Assembly (NCBI GenBank): GCA_903772945.1
Contig: CAICTM010000135.1
Coordinates: 1-64,000, forward strand
DNA from: Seminavis robusta
Taxonomy: Eukaryota; Bacillariophyta; Bacillariophyceae; Naviculales; Naviculaceae
DNA: 64,000 nucleotides
Direction: 5' to 3'
In this document: piece after piece, positions 9,966 to 19,663 of the stretch
How positions within the stretch are numbered: the first letter of the stretch is position 1
Layout: each line of letters opens with the position of its first letter
Notes under the pieces: model-generated
Told to the model about the DNA's origin: nothing
Databases searched by the model: none
The model's input: the letters and a program-made list of their open reading frames with translations, nothing else
Made by a program: the position numbers and the translations under genes

Positions 9966-12137
9966 CTAATCCATCTTTTCTTTCCTCTCTTCGTTCTTGT
10001 CTCGTTTCCTTTCTTCGTACTCCTCATTTTCTTCTTCTTCTTGTTGTTGTTGTTCGTTTAAAAGTTGCCGTATAAGTCGTGCTTCAATTCGTTTCAGCTT
10101 TTTCTCTAGCTTTCGTTGTTTCTTCTTGTCTGTGCCAGAGAGTGCCCAGCCATCGGCATCTACGACCGCATCCGTGGAGCTAGTGCTGCTAGCAGAACTG
10201 GCCGTATTGCTGCTCTCAAACGAACTGCCAGCAGAACCGCTCCCAAAGGAACTGCCAGTAGTTCCACTCTCACCCGAACCAGCACTGGTGCTATCATTGC
10301 TGCTGCTATTGTCGTCTCGCCGTCGTTGATGCGATATCACTGGTGGTTGTTGCTCATGATTATTCGCGGCCGCAACAGTATTGGCGCCGTTTTGTCGTTT
10401 TTTCTTGTTTTTCTTTTTTTTCTTTCTCTTTCGTTTTCCACCTTGCATGATGACGGGTTCCTGTTCTTGGGCAAAAATAATGTCATTGAGATTCCCACCC
10501 AGGAGTGACGACGAAGAATCCATGGATGCTTTTTCGGACACATCGAGAAGGACCGTCCGTACAAAGTCTTCGGCGGTTCCGTCTTCTGGGACGGGGATGA
10601 GTGAGGAGGGAGGAAGCTTTTCCCCTTTCATTGCGGCAAGATGAGGATGAATCATGGTCATGGAAGACGACACGTTGTGGGAGGCCATGGAGGAAGGAGA
10701 GGAAGCCACGTGCACACCGTTTCTGGAAGGAGAGGAAGCGCGCACTACACGATTTCTGGAGGGAGAGGAAGGTGGACTCGCGGATGCTATTCTCCTTTGG
10801 ATTTCAGCGGGAGACGGTTTGGGTGTTTTCGCTCCGTTTGTTCCGTTGGCGAATGTCTTGTTGTCGTCTTTTTTCGTTCCGTTCTTGAGTCCGTTGATTT
10901 TGTCGTCTTTCTGATTGTGTCCGTTGTTCACAGCAGCATTCTCTTTATCGCTATGGTTGCCATTCTCCACATTCTCCTTATTATTGCCATTCGGCTGTGT
11001 ATTGTTGTGGTTGTCGTGGTTGCTGCCATTTTCTTTGACAAGCTGCTGTTTCGTCTTTTTCTTTGTGGCATCCTGTTTGTTGTTTTCATGCTCTGCTTCT
11101 GCTTCTGCTCCTGCAAACGTGACGGTTTTGGGTGCCGGTAGATTGTTTTTCTTGGCGTCTTGGAGTTGTTTTCTCCGTCGTCGTCTCCGGTGTGCCGCCT
11201 CCGCCTCAATGGCTGCTTGATTGGTCGCCGCCCATTGTTTGTCGATGAGTGCCAGTGCCCCAATGAGGACGTGTCCTCCCGTCCATGCGAATGCCATGAT
11301 ACGAATGTGTTCCTCGTTGGCATGACAATGTTTGTGATTCCACATGGCTTGTTTCCAGTAATGAAGGGTGGTAATGGCGAGTACGACTCCACTGAGTGTT
11401 TGCAGCAAATAGATCGAGTCCAACAGCGCGGTGGACTTTTTGGGTTGTGGAATTTGATGGAGGTTCATGTAACAGCAGTACAAGTTCATAAAGGCCACAA
11501 TGCCGTAATATGTCAAAATGACAATTCCACCTCCCGGAACTCGTGACGCCAATAAATGTTTTCCATGTAACAGTACATAGGCATAATTGTTGAACCATTG
11601 CAGAATTCCACACGGCTGCTTCAGCAGCACTACCAATACCGATTCCACCAAGACTTCCCACAGTTTGAAATGCACCCACAGACGTGCCCACACCCCCGTG
11701 GTGCCACTGGTCCACAGACTGTCGGCATGGACACAGACATTTTGGGACAGACTGTACCGCGTCAAATTGTGCACGACCAGTGGCAACAGCCGCAGGAATC
11801 CCATCAAATTCACACAAAACCAAGTCATGTTCCAGACAGTCACCAACGGCCGTATTCCCACAATGGGCCGTCGCACGAGCATCCAATATTTCCCCACACT
11901 CACAATCAGCGCACTCAAGACGATGGTCCAAATGACACTGCGCCAACTCGGTTCTTGCAGTAGTAGTGACTCTGGATCTTGCTGCCATACAAATTCCCAT
12001 TCTCGATACGTTCGGGTCAGTCGGTAGAACGGGTGATCCGGTTGTTGTCGCAGAATGCAGTGAATGTCTTCAAAGGCATGACGCGTGACCTCGTTGTATT
12101 GAACACATGCTACAGGATAGGCTGGTCGTAGACGCAT
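9966..12137 (-). CDS. ELO-family-like membrane protein lacking the His box, with a long polar tail
   Basis: 723 residues. Residues about 70-310 follow the fatty-acid elongase (ELO) plan: TM1 with GKYWMLVRRP, then RPLVTVWNMTWFCVNLMGFL and RLLPLVVHNL, then a Cys-containing loop, ARLWVHFKLWEVLVESVL, ILQWFNNYAYVLLHG, and a YYGIVAFMNLYCCYMNL helix. Aligned by eye with ELOVL6-type enzymes, the H-x-x-H-H box (HWYHH) reads QWFNN here, and the later V-H of the N-x-x-V-H motif is also absent. The condensing active site is therefore not kept. Residues about 310-723 are a polar, probably disordered extension: Asn/Lys-rich, then Ser-rich (SPSRNRVVRASSPSRNG), a Lys cluster (KRKRKKKKKNKKK) and a charged coiled-coil end. 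It looks like an ER membrane pseudoenzyme or a scaffold. Usual ELO proteins are 270-350 residues, so the tail is unusual. Confidence 0.65.
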   Translation of the reverse strand: MRLRPAYPVACVQYNEVTRHAFEDIHCILRQQPDHPFYRLTRTYREWEFVWQQDPESLLLQEPSWRSVIWTIVLSALIVSVGKYWMLVRRPIVGIRPLVTVWNMTWFCVNLMGFLRLLPLVVHNLTRYSLSQNVCVHADSLWTSGTTGVWARLWVHFKLWEVLVESVLVVLLKQPCGILQWFNNYAYVLLHGKHLLASRVPGGGIVILTYYGIVAFMNLYCCYMNLHQIPQPKKSTALLDSIYLLQTLSGVVLAITTLHYWKQAMWNHKHCHANEEHIRIMAFAWTGGHVLIGALALIDKQWAATNQAAIEAEAAHRRRRRRKQLQDAKKNNLPAPKTVTFAGAEAEAEHENNKQDATKKKTKQQLVKENGSNHDNHNNTQPNGNNKENVENGNHSDKENAAVNNGHNQKDDKINGLKNGTKKDDNKTFANGTNGAKTPKPSPAEIQRRIASASPPSSPSRNRVVRASSPSRNGVHVASSPSSMASHNVSSSMTMIHPHLAAMKGEKLPPSSLIPVPEDGTAEDFVRTVLLDVSEKASMDSSSSLLGGNLNDIIFAQEQEPVIMQGGKRKRKKKKKNKKKRQNGANTVAAANNHEQQPPVISHQRRRDDNSSSNDSTSAGSGESGTTGSSFGSGSAGSSFESSNTASSASSTSSTDAVVDADGWALSGTDKKKQRKLEKKLKRIEARLIRQLLNEQQQQEEEENEEYEERKRDKNEERKEKMD

Positions 12138-13347
12138 TGTAGTAGTGTAGCAACAACAACAACAACAACAACAAGAGTGCTAGCTAGCTTGCCAAGCTAG
12201 AGCTAGCTCGTTGGTGGTGCGGTAGTTAGTTTATCAGATTCGATTTCTTGTCTCTTCTTTCTCGATACTGGTTGTAATGGAATGGAATGATGACCAAATA
12301 GACAGCACGGTTCGGTTGGAGTGGGTGCCTTGAATAATTTATTTTTGCGCGCTGGGCCCCTCGCAGGCTTCCCCCGTCGAGGCACACTGGGTTACTACAG
12401 CACTGTACAAACCGGTACTGGAGGTTGAACAAAAACGCTTTCTTGTAAGAACCCAAACCCTTTTTATTAGGTGGAGATGTCGATGTTATGTCCTTGAACT
12501 ACGAACGGTACCGGCAGAGTGACTCGTCACTCATTGTCCACTCTCTCACAGTCTAACTTAGCCCCTCTTTGGGGAGGTGGAGCAATTCAGATCCACCCCA
12601 TGACTACTAGTACCATGTTCATATGACCAAGAAAGTTGCTACTGTCTAACAAAGTCGTTTTGAGAGTACCGGTAGTGGTACAACGGTAGAACAATTATTG
12701 GAAGACAGTGGCCACGACAGTTATAAACAGTATCTAGCCGGACTCCCACAAAATCAAGTTTTCTCCACTCCCCCGCTCCAACGGAAGGGTGGTGAGAAAA
12801 AGATGCGCTTTGACGAACCGAAAGCCTTGTGCACCTCTCTGCGGGAACGTTCCGTAGAAAACTACAATAACTTAAAGGCCGATCACTTTCTTGGCTTACA
12901 ATTAATTCTTTACTTCAAAAAGTCATTTTGAAGTCTCATTCTTTCTTAGAAGAAGAGATTGATATGACCGAAATTGGATGACTTGAATGTGAATGCTCCA
13001 GTTCGCAAATAAATACTCCGAGACTCCGAGCTCGGATGATACAGGTACCAGTACCAGGTACCGTACTAGTACTTTTACGGTACGAAAATGAGGGGGGGTC
13101 GTGGCACAGGCGACGTCGACTGTCTTCCGTCCAACCTCCAACCCACAAAGCTACAGTGCAATAATAATCATCATGTCGTGGAATCTCCCACGCTGCGCCT
13201 ATTTAGAGGGATTCATCATACCGGTACCGCCAACGCCAGCATTCTTGATTCTTGTATTCCGTCCAATTTGATGTCATTGGTTTCTGCGCATGCATCCACA
13301 ATAGTCTAATTGCTCTCTGCACAAAATAAATCGAAGCGAAAACCAAC
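12138..13347. other. Divergent spacer with a possible coding relic
   Basis: Between the divergent starts at 12137 and 13348. A plus-strand frame at 12698-12931 (open upstream to about 12668) encodes a plausible polar peptide (EDSGHDSYKQYLAGLPQNQV...RFDEPKALCTSLRERS) that resembles nothing I know; it may be a gene relic or chance. ACCGGTAC units and a CAA repeat (12147-12172) are also present. Confidence 0.35.
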
Positions 13348-14541
13348 ATGGACGACCTCACAGTAGCTTCCACAGCTTCAGAGTCCTCCGTCGACGACTT
13401 ACTCGAGCTGGAGGTTTGGTGGATCTCCGGTGAAGATAGACCATTCGAAGAGAGGATAAAGATGTCCGCCACCGTGGTATATTGTAAATTACAGGCTTGT
13501 AGCAATCGCGAACATGACGATGCGCTTAGCGACTATAGTAAGTTCTTCCTGGCTCGTATCATGAGTCATTTGTGCTTGTGTGCATCTCACACTGTCCACC
13601 TGCTACAGCTTACTTGCCGAAAGATCAGGTGGAAGTGTTCCACCAAGCTGTGGATGCACTCCGCGAGATCCTAAAGAAAAAGTACAAGCTGTCAGACTGG
13701 TGGTTGTGGCCCGATGAGGAAATCAAACGGAAGCAAGACCTTCTTGTGAGCTTTCTAGACCAAAATCGGTTGTCGCTTGCATGCTTGTTTCCGGACAACT
13801 ACTCAGTGAAAACATTCCCAAGCGGTAAGTGCTCAGTGGCATTGGACTTCGACTCCAACGTATTGACTCGACTCACGCGTTTTTCTTCCAGCGGACCACG
13901 ACACCAAAGTGGCCATTATTAAACAAGCTCGAAAAAGTATCAAGCAAATGGAGGATGATTTCCAATATAACCACTTCCTTGTGCCTGGACATAAGAGTGA
14001 AACGAAAAAGGACCCATATAATGAAGCCATAAAAGCCGTCATGTTTGAATCGACAATTCTCGCGGAGACTATTCACCGCAATCGTAATTTCAGCATGGAC
14101 TGGCTACCAGTTGTTGTTGCTGTGGAGTATATTGGGAGTTCGCTACACACGTGGTACCAAAAGAAGGGGGGTTCGAAATCATCACAGAAATCTGACGGTG
14201 GTGTTGAAGACGCGAATAAGGAACCTAGTCTATTTGAGTCGGATGGTACTCAAGCCGATCCCGCAGCGATTGTTGCCGGTGTCAATGCGGCAGCCCCACT
14301 TCAAACTGGTGCTACGCCCACCGTTTCCTCCCTTGCAACTGGCGGTGCTACCGGAAGTGACCGTGTTCGAGATCGTGAAGAGGAAGACGACCAGACCGAT
14401 GGTGCTGTTGTAGTTGGCGGCGGTCGGGGTGGGTACAGGTTGATTTGTGGGATTGGGGACCTGCTCGCCGACTTACTGACGTGCCGTGCGTCCACAAAGC
14501 CCGCACATGTTCCGACAGGCAAATACAATTCAGTCACCTGA
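13348..14541 (+). CDS. Three-exon gene of unknown function
   Basis: Model: exons 13348-13537, 13609-13824 and 13892-14541, giving 351 residues. Both introns (71 and 67 bp) have GTAAGT donors and pyrimidine-rich CAG acceptors, and the phases match (Tyr codon TA-T/AC, then an Ala codon G/CG). The joined protein has no stop until 14541. The N-terminal half is a helical, charged domain containing DWWLWPDEEIKRKQDLLVSF and LACLFPDNYSVKTFPS. The middle (IKQMEDDFQYNHFLVPGH..YNEAIKAVMFESTILAETIH) is also helical. The C-terminal third is low in complexity (Ser/Gly/Ala/Thr, EEEDDQTDG, VVVGGGRGGYR) with two late Cys. I do not recognise a family. Intron structure and frame continuity make the gene credible; the last exon could be spliced further. 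Confidence 0.6.
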
Positions 14542-14956
14542 ACCACTCTACCGTGGCTAGTCGGTCTCTTGTCGAGGTTCATGCATACCGGTGGCTAGAG
14601 GAACTATTAATAGCTAGCTAGTAGAGATACGCAGCTGGCAGCAGGCTTTCATGAAGAAGAACGATTTTTTTAACCCATGATGGTACTACGGTGCGTTACA
14701 TGTACTAGTACCGTACCGGTACCGGTTTGTGCACGGAGTGACGACGAGGACTTCTTAATGCTTCAAACAAGGTGAATTCGCGGGAAAAGGAGGGTTGTTA
14801 TCGCGGGGCGCGAGGTGCAGTGTTCCTGCGAATTCATTCAAGTTTGCCAATGACTTCTCGCTTGAGCTCTCACAATTTCAAAATCTGTTTTTCTCACGAA
14901 GCTCCAGAGAAAGTTACTTCTGTCGGTGTCCGATCATATCTCAAAGACAAAACAAA
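14542..14956. other. Short spacer with palindrome island
   Basis: Contains CTAG units (14612-14622) and an ACCGGTAC island (14701-14727) upstream of the secreted NTF2-like gene. No gene is seen. Confidence 0.4.
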
Positions 14957-15523
14957 ATGATTACTGCTTCAATTTTCCACACCGCCAAGCTCACCTTTCT
15001 TGTGTTTTTGCTGCTCCCTTTCATCGATGCAACTGATGACTCTGCTGGTCCACCATTGATCGACCAAGCCAAAATGGACGCCTTCATCCCGACGATGTAC
15101 GTGAGCAACATTGAAGACTATTTTGCGGGTCGCAAGCCCTTTGAGGAATCAATCGGCTCCTTCATCAAGGAAGATCTTGAATTTGTTGACAACGGCGCCA
15201 ACTACAAAGGTGCTGACATTAAAACTTTTTTCGAAACATCCTGGAAACCATACCTTTCGGGAATGTCTTTGAAGGTCATGAATCAGTTCCGCCCATTCAT
15301 GACCAACAAGATGGTAATCAGTTTGGCTGCCTTTGGAGAATTTCACATTGACTGCATGATGGGCATTGCGACTGGAGCTCATGTGTTGGAGTTTGCGGAA
15401 GTGGGCTCTGTCCTCAAAGTCGCCAAAATGACCCATTACTATGATCTCCCTAACAAGACATTGGCTTGCTTGAGTAAGTTGCAAGGAATGGAAGATGGTG
15501 CTGAGAAGAAGCAAGAGTTGTAG
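14957..15523 (+). CDS. Secretory-pathway NTF2/SnoaL-like protein
   Basis: 188 residues from the ATG at 14957. This start places a clean signal peptide at the N-terminus (AKLTFLVFLLLPFIDATDDS). The mature part of about 160 residues follows the SnoaL/NTF2-like cone-fold pattern: an N-terminal helix (MYVSNIEDYFAGRKPFEESI), FIKEDLEFVDNGANYKGADI, then a series of beta strands (LSGMSLKVMNQFRPFMTNKM..VISLAAFGEFHID..GAHVLEFAEVGSVLKVAKMTHYYDL). This fold is used by many enzymes and binding proteins, so no reaction can be named. The C-terminus is KKQEL, close to KDEL-type ER-retrieval signals; if read as such, the protein stays in the ER. The longer upstream frame (from 14795) would bury the signal peptide and is rejected. 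Confidence 0.6.
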   Translation: MITASIFHTAKLTFLVFLLLPFIDATDDSAGPPLIDQAKMDAFIPTMYVSNIEDYFAGRKPFEESIGSFIKEDLEFVDNGANYKGADIKTFFETSWKPYLSGMSLKVMNQFRPFMTNKMVISLAAFGEFHIDCMMGIATGAHVLEFAEVGSVLKVAKMTHYYDLPNKTLACLSKLQGMEDGAEKKQEL

Positions 15524-17830
15524 AGAATCATTCAAACTGTTCTACTCGAATGTGGATGCTATGGATTGATCCTCAAATGTCGTCACAATGCCCAAGAAAA
15601 GAGATACTAAGAAAGATTTGTCGCGATTGTTGTCTAGCTAGTAGGTAGCTTTTTGGGCCATCGAGCTACTCTAATAGGAGGCGCGGCGTCCTATGGGTAC
15701 AGTAACACAATTGTAGAAGCCCCCAAGTGAATGCAGTGGGGTGTCGTGGCACCCAAAACGGTACCGTGCCGTACCAGATCTTTACCGTACCGGATTTTTA
15801 CCGGTACAGGACCCCGTGCGACAACGTTTGGAGTGCTTTGTACGTTGATGTGCTCCCCCCTTGTTCTTTGGAGCAGCTGCAAGAGAACAAGCCATTAATT
15901 AAATATGCAAGAATCTCACTCACGACTCACGACCAACGCTTTGTATGTCAGAGGTCAACAAACTCGAGTTTTTCTTCTTGGACCAAAGCTTTTAAGCTTG
16001 CTCTCTCTCGACTCTCGAACCAATACTAAGATGGAAGCATGATCCATCCCTCCACAATCATTCTCTCTCGAATCCAATTCGGATTCAGCAGCAGCACAAT
16101 CCACTCCTCTTCCTCCAGCACACAACTTGAAACCTTCACAGCAAGAGCCAGAACAACTGGAAATCTGCGGACCCGCGGGTGAGATTGCTACAAAAGCCAT
16201 CTGGAAGGAAGTAGCCACCAAGAAGATTGTTGCAGTGAAAGCTACCGTATAGCTGCTCCATCCCATCTGGCGCCTTCCAATGCCAATGAAGGTGCAGCAA
16301 GAAGCAATCTGCCACATAGAAGCAAATCTCTTCGCTCCAAACTCTCCACATTTGCTTTTCCTTCCGACTGTCCAAAATCGATCTTAATAGCAAGTACTAC
16401 GGTACATGTACGTAGTGTTCAGAGCTATACTAGCAAGGAACAAAGAAACCGGTACAAGGTGGGGAACATCGGCTTGTCGCAACATATCAGTCTTTGCTTG
16501 GCCAGCAGTTCAGGTACCGTAGAAGGAGTGCAGCTTTGGCCTGACTAAGTTGCGTCGGCAGTATTCAGGAGAAGTCTACCGTGCCGTTACGAGTCCTCAA
16601 ACAGAGTGAAGTCCAAAGATCTGGCTAGACTCAGTTTGACACTGGCTGGCTGACTGCATGATAGTGCTGCCTGCTCAAGTAGAGGATGCATTCAAGAACA
16701 TAGTAGTACAAGAAATAAATAAACAGTTCTAAACGAAATCTGATCATAGAAATCTATAGGAGCGGCAGTATCTCGACATCCTTGGAACTCCTGGATTCTG
16801 GCAACTTGGATGACATAGCAAAAGAGATGACAACTTTCCTAGCTGGATACCTGGTTTTAAAAGGAGGGGTGGCTTGGGGGGGGGGGAGGAGACCTGCTGA
16901 CAAACAGAGCATCATCTCGGACCCAATTGCAACTGCTTCCAGCTAGCCAACACCAATGCCGGAGCAATCGTCTTTCAGGCAATTCAGATTGCACTTGTGC
17001 TGGACCACCGCTACTCTAGCTAGCAATGCCTCTCATCAATGCACTTGTACCGGTGGTCCGAGAGCCCACGTGGTTTCCCTCCCACCATTCAAATTCTTCA
17101 ACTTTTGGTTGACTGAATTGACCAAGACGGAATAGGTGCAGACGTGGTGGTCTGATTGGAAGCCCACTCACGAGAATAGAAGTCCCGATGTTCTGGATTC
17201 TAGTTCTCGGGTGATTGCGGCCATTTGGGTGTTCTGTTCTCGTTGGAGCAGGAGGAAGAAAGCGTCATGGAATGATCAATCCGGATGGATTCATCATTCG
17301 ATTCAATACCGTCAAGATTCGCCCATGACTTGAGATTCCTCCTGATCCTTGATTCCCCTTTGACGTGTACAAAACCCCCAAGGAGAAAAGGGATTTTGGA
17401 ATTTGCTAAAAATGTCAACTCCATCCACGGATGAGAGAAGACGTCCATCTGCCAGTGTCAACGCTTTACTTTCGCTTCTCGTCGCTTGCTTGGACTGATG
17501 ATTCCAGGTGGGTTGTTCCTTCCTTGAATCTGTGAGAGCAAGATGTCAACTCCAACAAGACCAGCAATCAAGGCTCCAGTCCTCTCACACTCCGAGCACC
17601 TGCTTGGTTGATGGTGCCTGTGCTAGCTAGTAGGCCGTGTCAAAGAAGACATTGTTGTTGGTACGATCGATCGATCCATTGATCAGTGCAGTCGTCTTCG
17701 CATGAATCTGGACTGACCGACTGCGGCTAGCTTGGATACTCACATTCTTCGTCTCTTTGTTTCTATCGAACAGAGGACAAGAGTTCGCTGATCTTGTAAC
17801 GAAGACTGCTACTACTATAAATTCTCCACG
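15524..17830. other. Gene-poor region (one weak small gene inside)
   Basis: 2.3 kb between the NTF2-like gene and the Mpv17-like gene. Apart from the candidate small Cys-rich protein at 15955-16266 (-), no gene is supported. ACCGGTAC units lie at 15768-15806; a poly-G run of 13 sits near 16875-16888. Confidence 0.4.
15955..16266 (-). CDS. Candidate small Cys-rich secreted protein
   Basis: 103 residues from the ATG at 16266. Residues about 5-30 form a hydrophobic signal-like segment (YTVAFTATIFLVATSFQMAF), followed by a Cys-dense stretch with spacing C-x3-CC-x5-C-x7-C (SSCSGSCCEGFKLCAGG, then GVDC), and a charged tail. It looks like a short secreted disulfide-rich peptide. No family is recognised and the C-terminal half is unremarkable, so it could be a chance frame. 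A longer frame to 16317 adds 17 residues before the hydrophobic part. Confidence 0.3.
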   Translation of the reverse strand: MGWSSYTVAFTATIFLVATSFQMAFVAISPAGPQISSCSGSCCEGFKLCAGGRGVDCAAAESELDSRENDCGGMDHASILVLVRESRESKLKSFGPRRKTRVC

Positions 17831-18769
17831 ATGATTACGGCTGCTTCTCAACGCTTGATGACTCGCCGCTTGACGACGGCGCATCGTCGTGTCTTTTTGA
17901 CCAAGGCCAGTAGCCCCAAACAACAAAAGTCCAAGCACGCTCACGGAGCCGTTCGGTGCTATCAGTCCACTCTGAAGGAAGCCTACTTCATGGCCAACAC
18001 GGCCGCACTCCCCATTGAAGTCCAGGTCCAGTCCGCACGTCAATCATGGTGGCAACAGTTCAAGTCCTGGTACAGCGACAAGTTGGTCACTCATCCCCTC
18101 ATGACGAAAGGATTGACGGGAGCTATCATTGCCGCGACCGGAGACGTGCTGTGTCAAGCGGGAACCTTTACGCCCACCGATGGAAAGAAGACGTCGTTTT
18201 GGTTACACGGATGGGACGTGCGCCGCAGTTTTCATTTCTTTGTGCTGGGATTGACGTTTGTGGCACCCACGTCGCATTACTGGTACGGCGGCATGGCGGT
18301 GCATCCTTGGACGCGCGGACAATCCTTTTATCAAATCTCCAAGCGAGTGGCGTTGGATCAGTTCGTTTGGACACCCGTCTTTTTTGTCATTTGGTTGTCC
18401 GGGTTCTGGACCATGGAAGCCAATGGGCATGTGACGGGAAATCAAATCCAAAATCAATTGACTACACATTTGCCCGATGTCATGATGGCCAAGTGAGTGT
18501 CTTTTTTCAAAAACAAATTCAGTGTGCAACTCAGTTGGAGACGCCTCAAAACTAACTTCTGTTCCTCTTTCTGTCTTGTGTTACACAGCTGGCTGCTCTG
18601 GATTCCCGCCCAATACCTCAACTTTTATGCTTGTCCCGTCAAGTTCCAAGTCCTATTCACCAACGTGGTCGAATTGGCATGGAATGCTTACTTGAGCTTT
18701 GCCACGAGCGGTGAAGGTGGACATGGAGGAGGGAAAAAGAAGGAACAACCCGCTCCAGAAGTCCAATAA
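17831..18769 (+). CDS. Mpv17/PMP22 family membrane protein
   Basis: Model: exons 17831-18492 and 18589-18769, 280 residues. The 96-bp intron (GTGAGT...ACACAG) splits the Asn codon of the family motif; joining gives MMAN-WLLWIPAQYLNFYACP, matching Mpv17 N-W-x-x-W-P-x-Q-x-x-N-F. The family core is complete: YSDKLVTHPLMTKGLTGAII near residue 75, GDVLCQ, a D-x-x-R region (GWDVRRSFHFFVLGL), YWYGG, DQFVWTPVF and the final VLFTNVVELAWNAYLSF. Four helices are expected. Family members are inner mitochondrial or peroxisomal membrane channels. The basic, Ser/Thr-rich first 45 residues (RRLTTAHRRVFLTKASS) suggest a mitochondrial presequence. A TATAA lies only 11 bp before the first ATG; if it is the real promoter element, translation would begin at the next ATG (17858), still leaving a presequence. 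The tail is Gly/Lys/Glu-rich. Confidence 0.9.
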
Positions 18770-19663
18770 TGAAAGAAAGAGAGAAATAGACGACGATGAT
18801 TGTTGACAACCACCAATGAAACGCACACGAAAAAAGAAGCAGCTGAAAAAGCTGCTTGCATGACATGACCATAGGAGATTTGTAGTAACTGTAACGATAG
18901 ATTAAAATTAGGAGAATTGTATATCCATGAAATGGAAGAAAGTGTCTGATGTGTAGTAGAGATATCCCAGCTAGCTAGATAGCTCCGCAACGGCAGCGGT
19001 TTAGTATCAGGTACCGAAAATGGTTCGGGATATATTGATTCAATCAAAAGAGACATCACCCTGCTGCGACCCGACTCACGGAATTTCATAAACGCAGCAG
19101 AAGGTGATGTCTGCGGCTGAGTGCTCTGCCACAGCGCTGATCCATCTTGCAATAAAAGCAGCCAGACTGGATGAAAGAGGAGGTTCTTGTAGGTGTCCAG
19201 TCCAGCCAGCCAAGCTGCCCCAGTTCAAAGATGAAACCAAAGATGAGGAATAAAGTGAGCAAGCCAACAAACAAAGTAGTTGTTGCTCACGTTCGGTTTC
19301 TGAACAACGATTCAATCCATCACTTCAAGCTCACCAGGAATAGAGCCAGAAGAGGAATTATCATTGAATCGAATGATCAATCGAATGGGTAGAAAATCGA
19401 ATGGGTAGAGCGTCACTTTTACGCGCTCAAAGCCAAGACCCTTCCATGTTTCTCTCCAACGAGAGGAGGGATACATTACCTACTCCACAAAACCTTATTT
19501 TAATCTATGTATATATACATGTTCTGGTACCAACTTGCCAAAAAGAAAATGTTCCCTGCCTACCGTGACATCGTCCTCTCTTGTTTCAGCATTGATGGTC
19601 ACCAACGGCCCGGTCATTCCCTCTGACGACTTTTTATAGCTACAATTTGCTATCGGTTTGCTT
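18770..19663. other. Convergent 3' spacer
   Basis: No gene is seen. A minus-strand frame overlapping the Mpv17 3' end is antisense noise. ACTAGCTAG-like and GAATCGAAT units are present (18971-18982; 19364-19402). Confidence 0.4.

Noticed and set aside
9997-11220. Several Phe/Leu/Val-rich plus-strand frames
   Set aside because: Antisense of the Lys/Asn/Glu-rich tail of the elongase-like gene.
18688-19152. A 154-codon minus-strand frame
   Set aside because: It overlaps the last exon of the Mpv17-like gene and its 3' flank and has no recognisable features.
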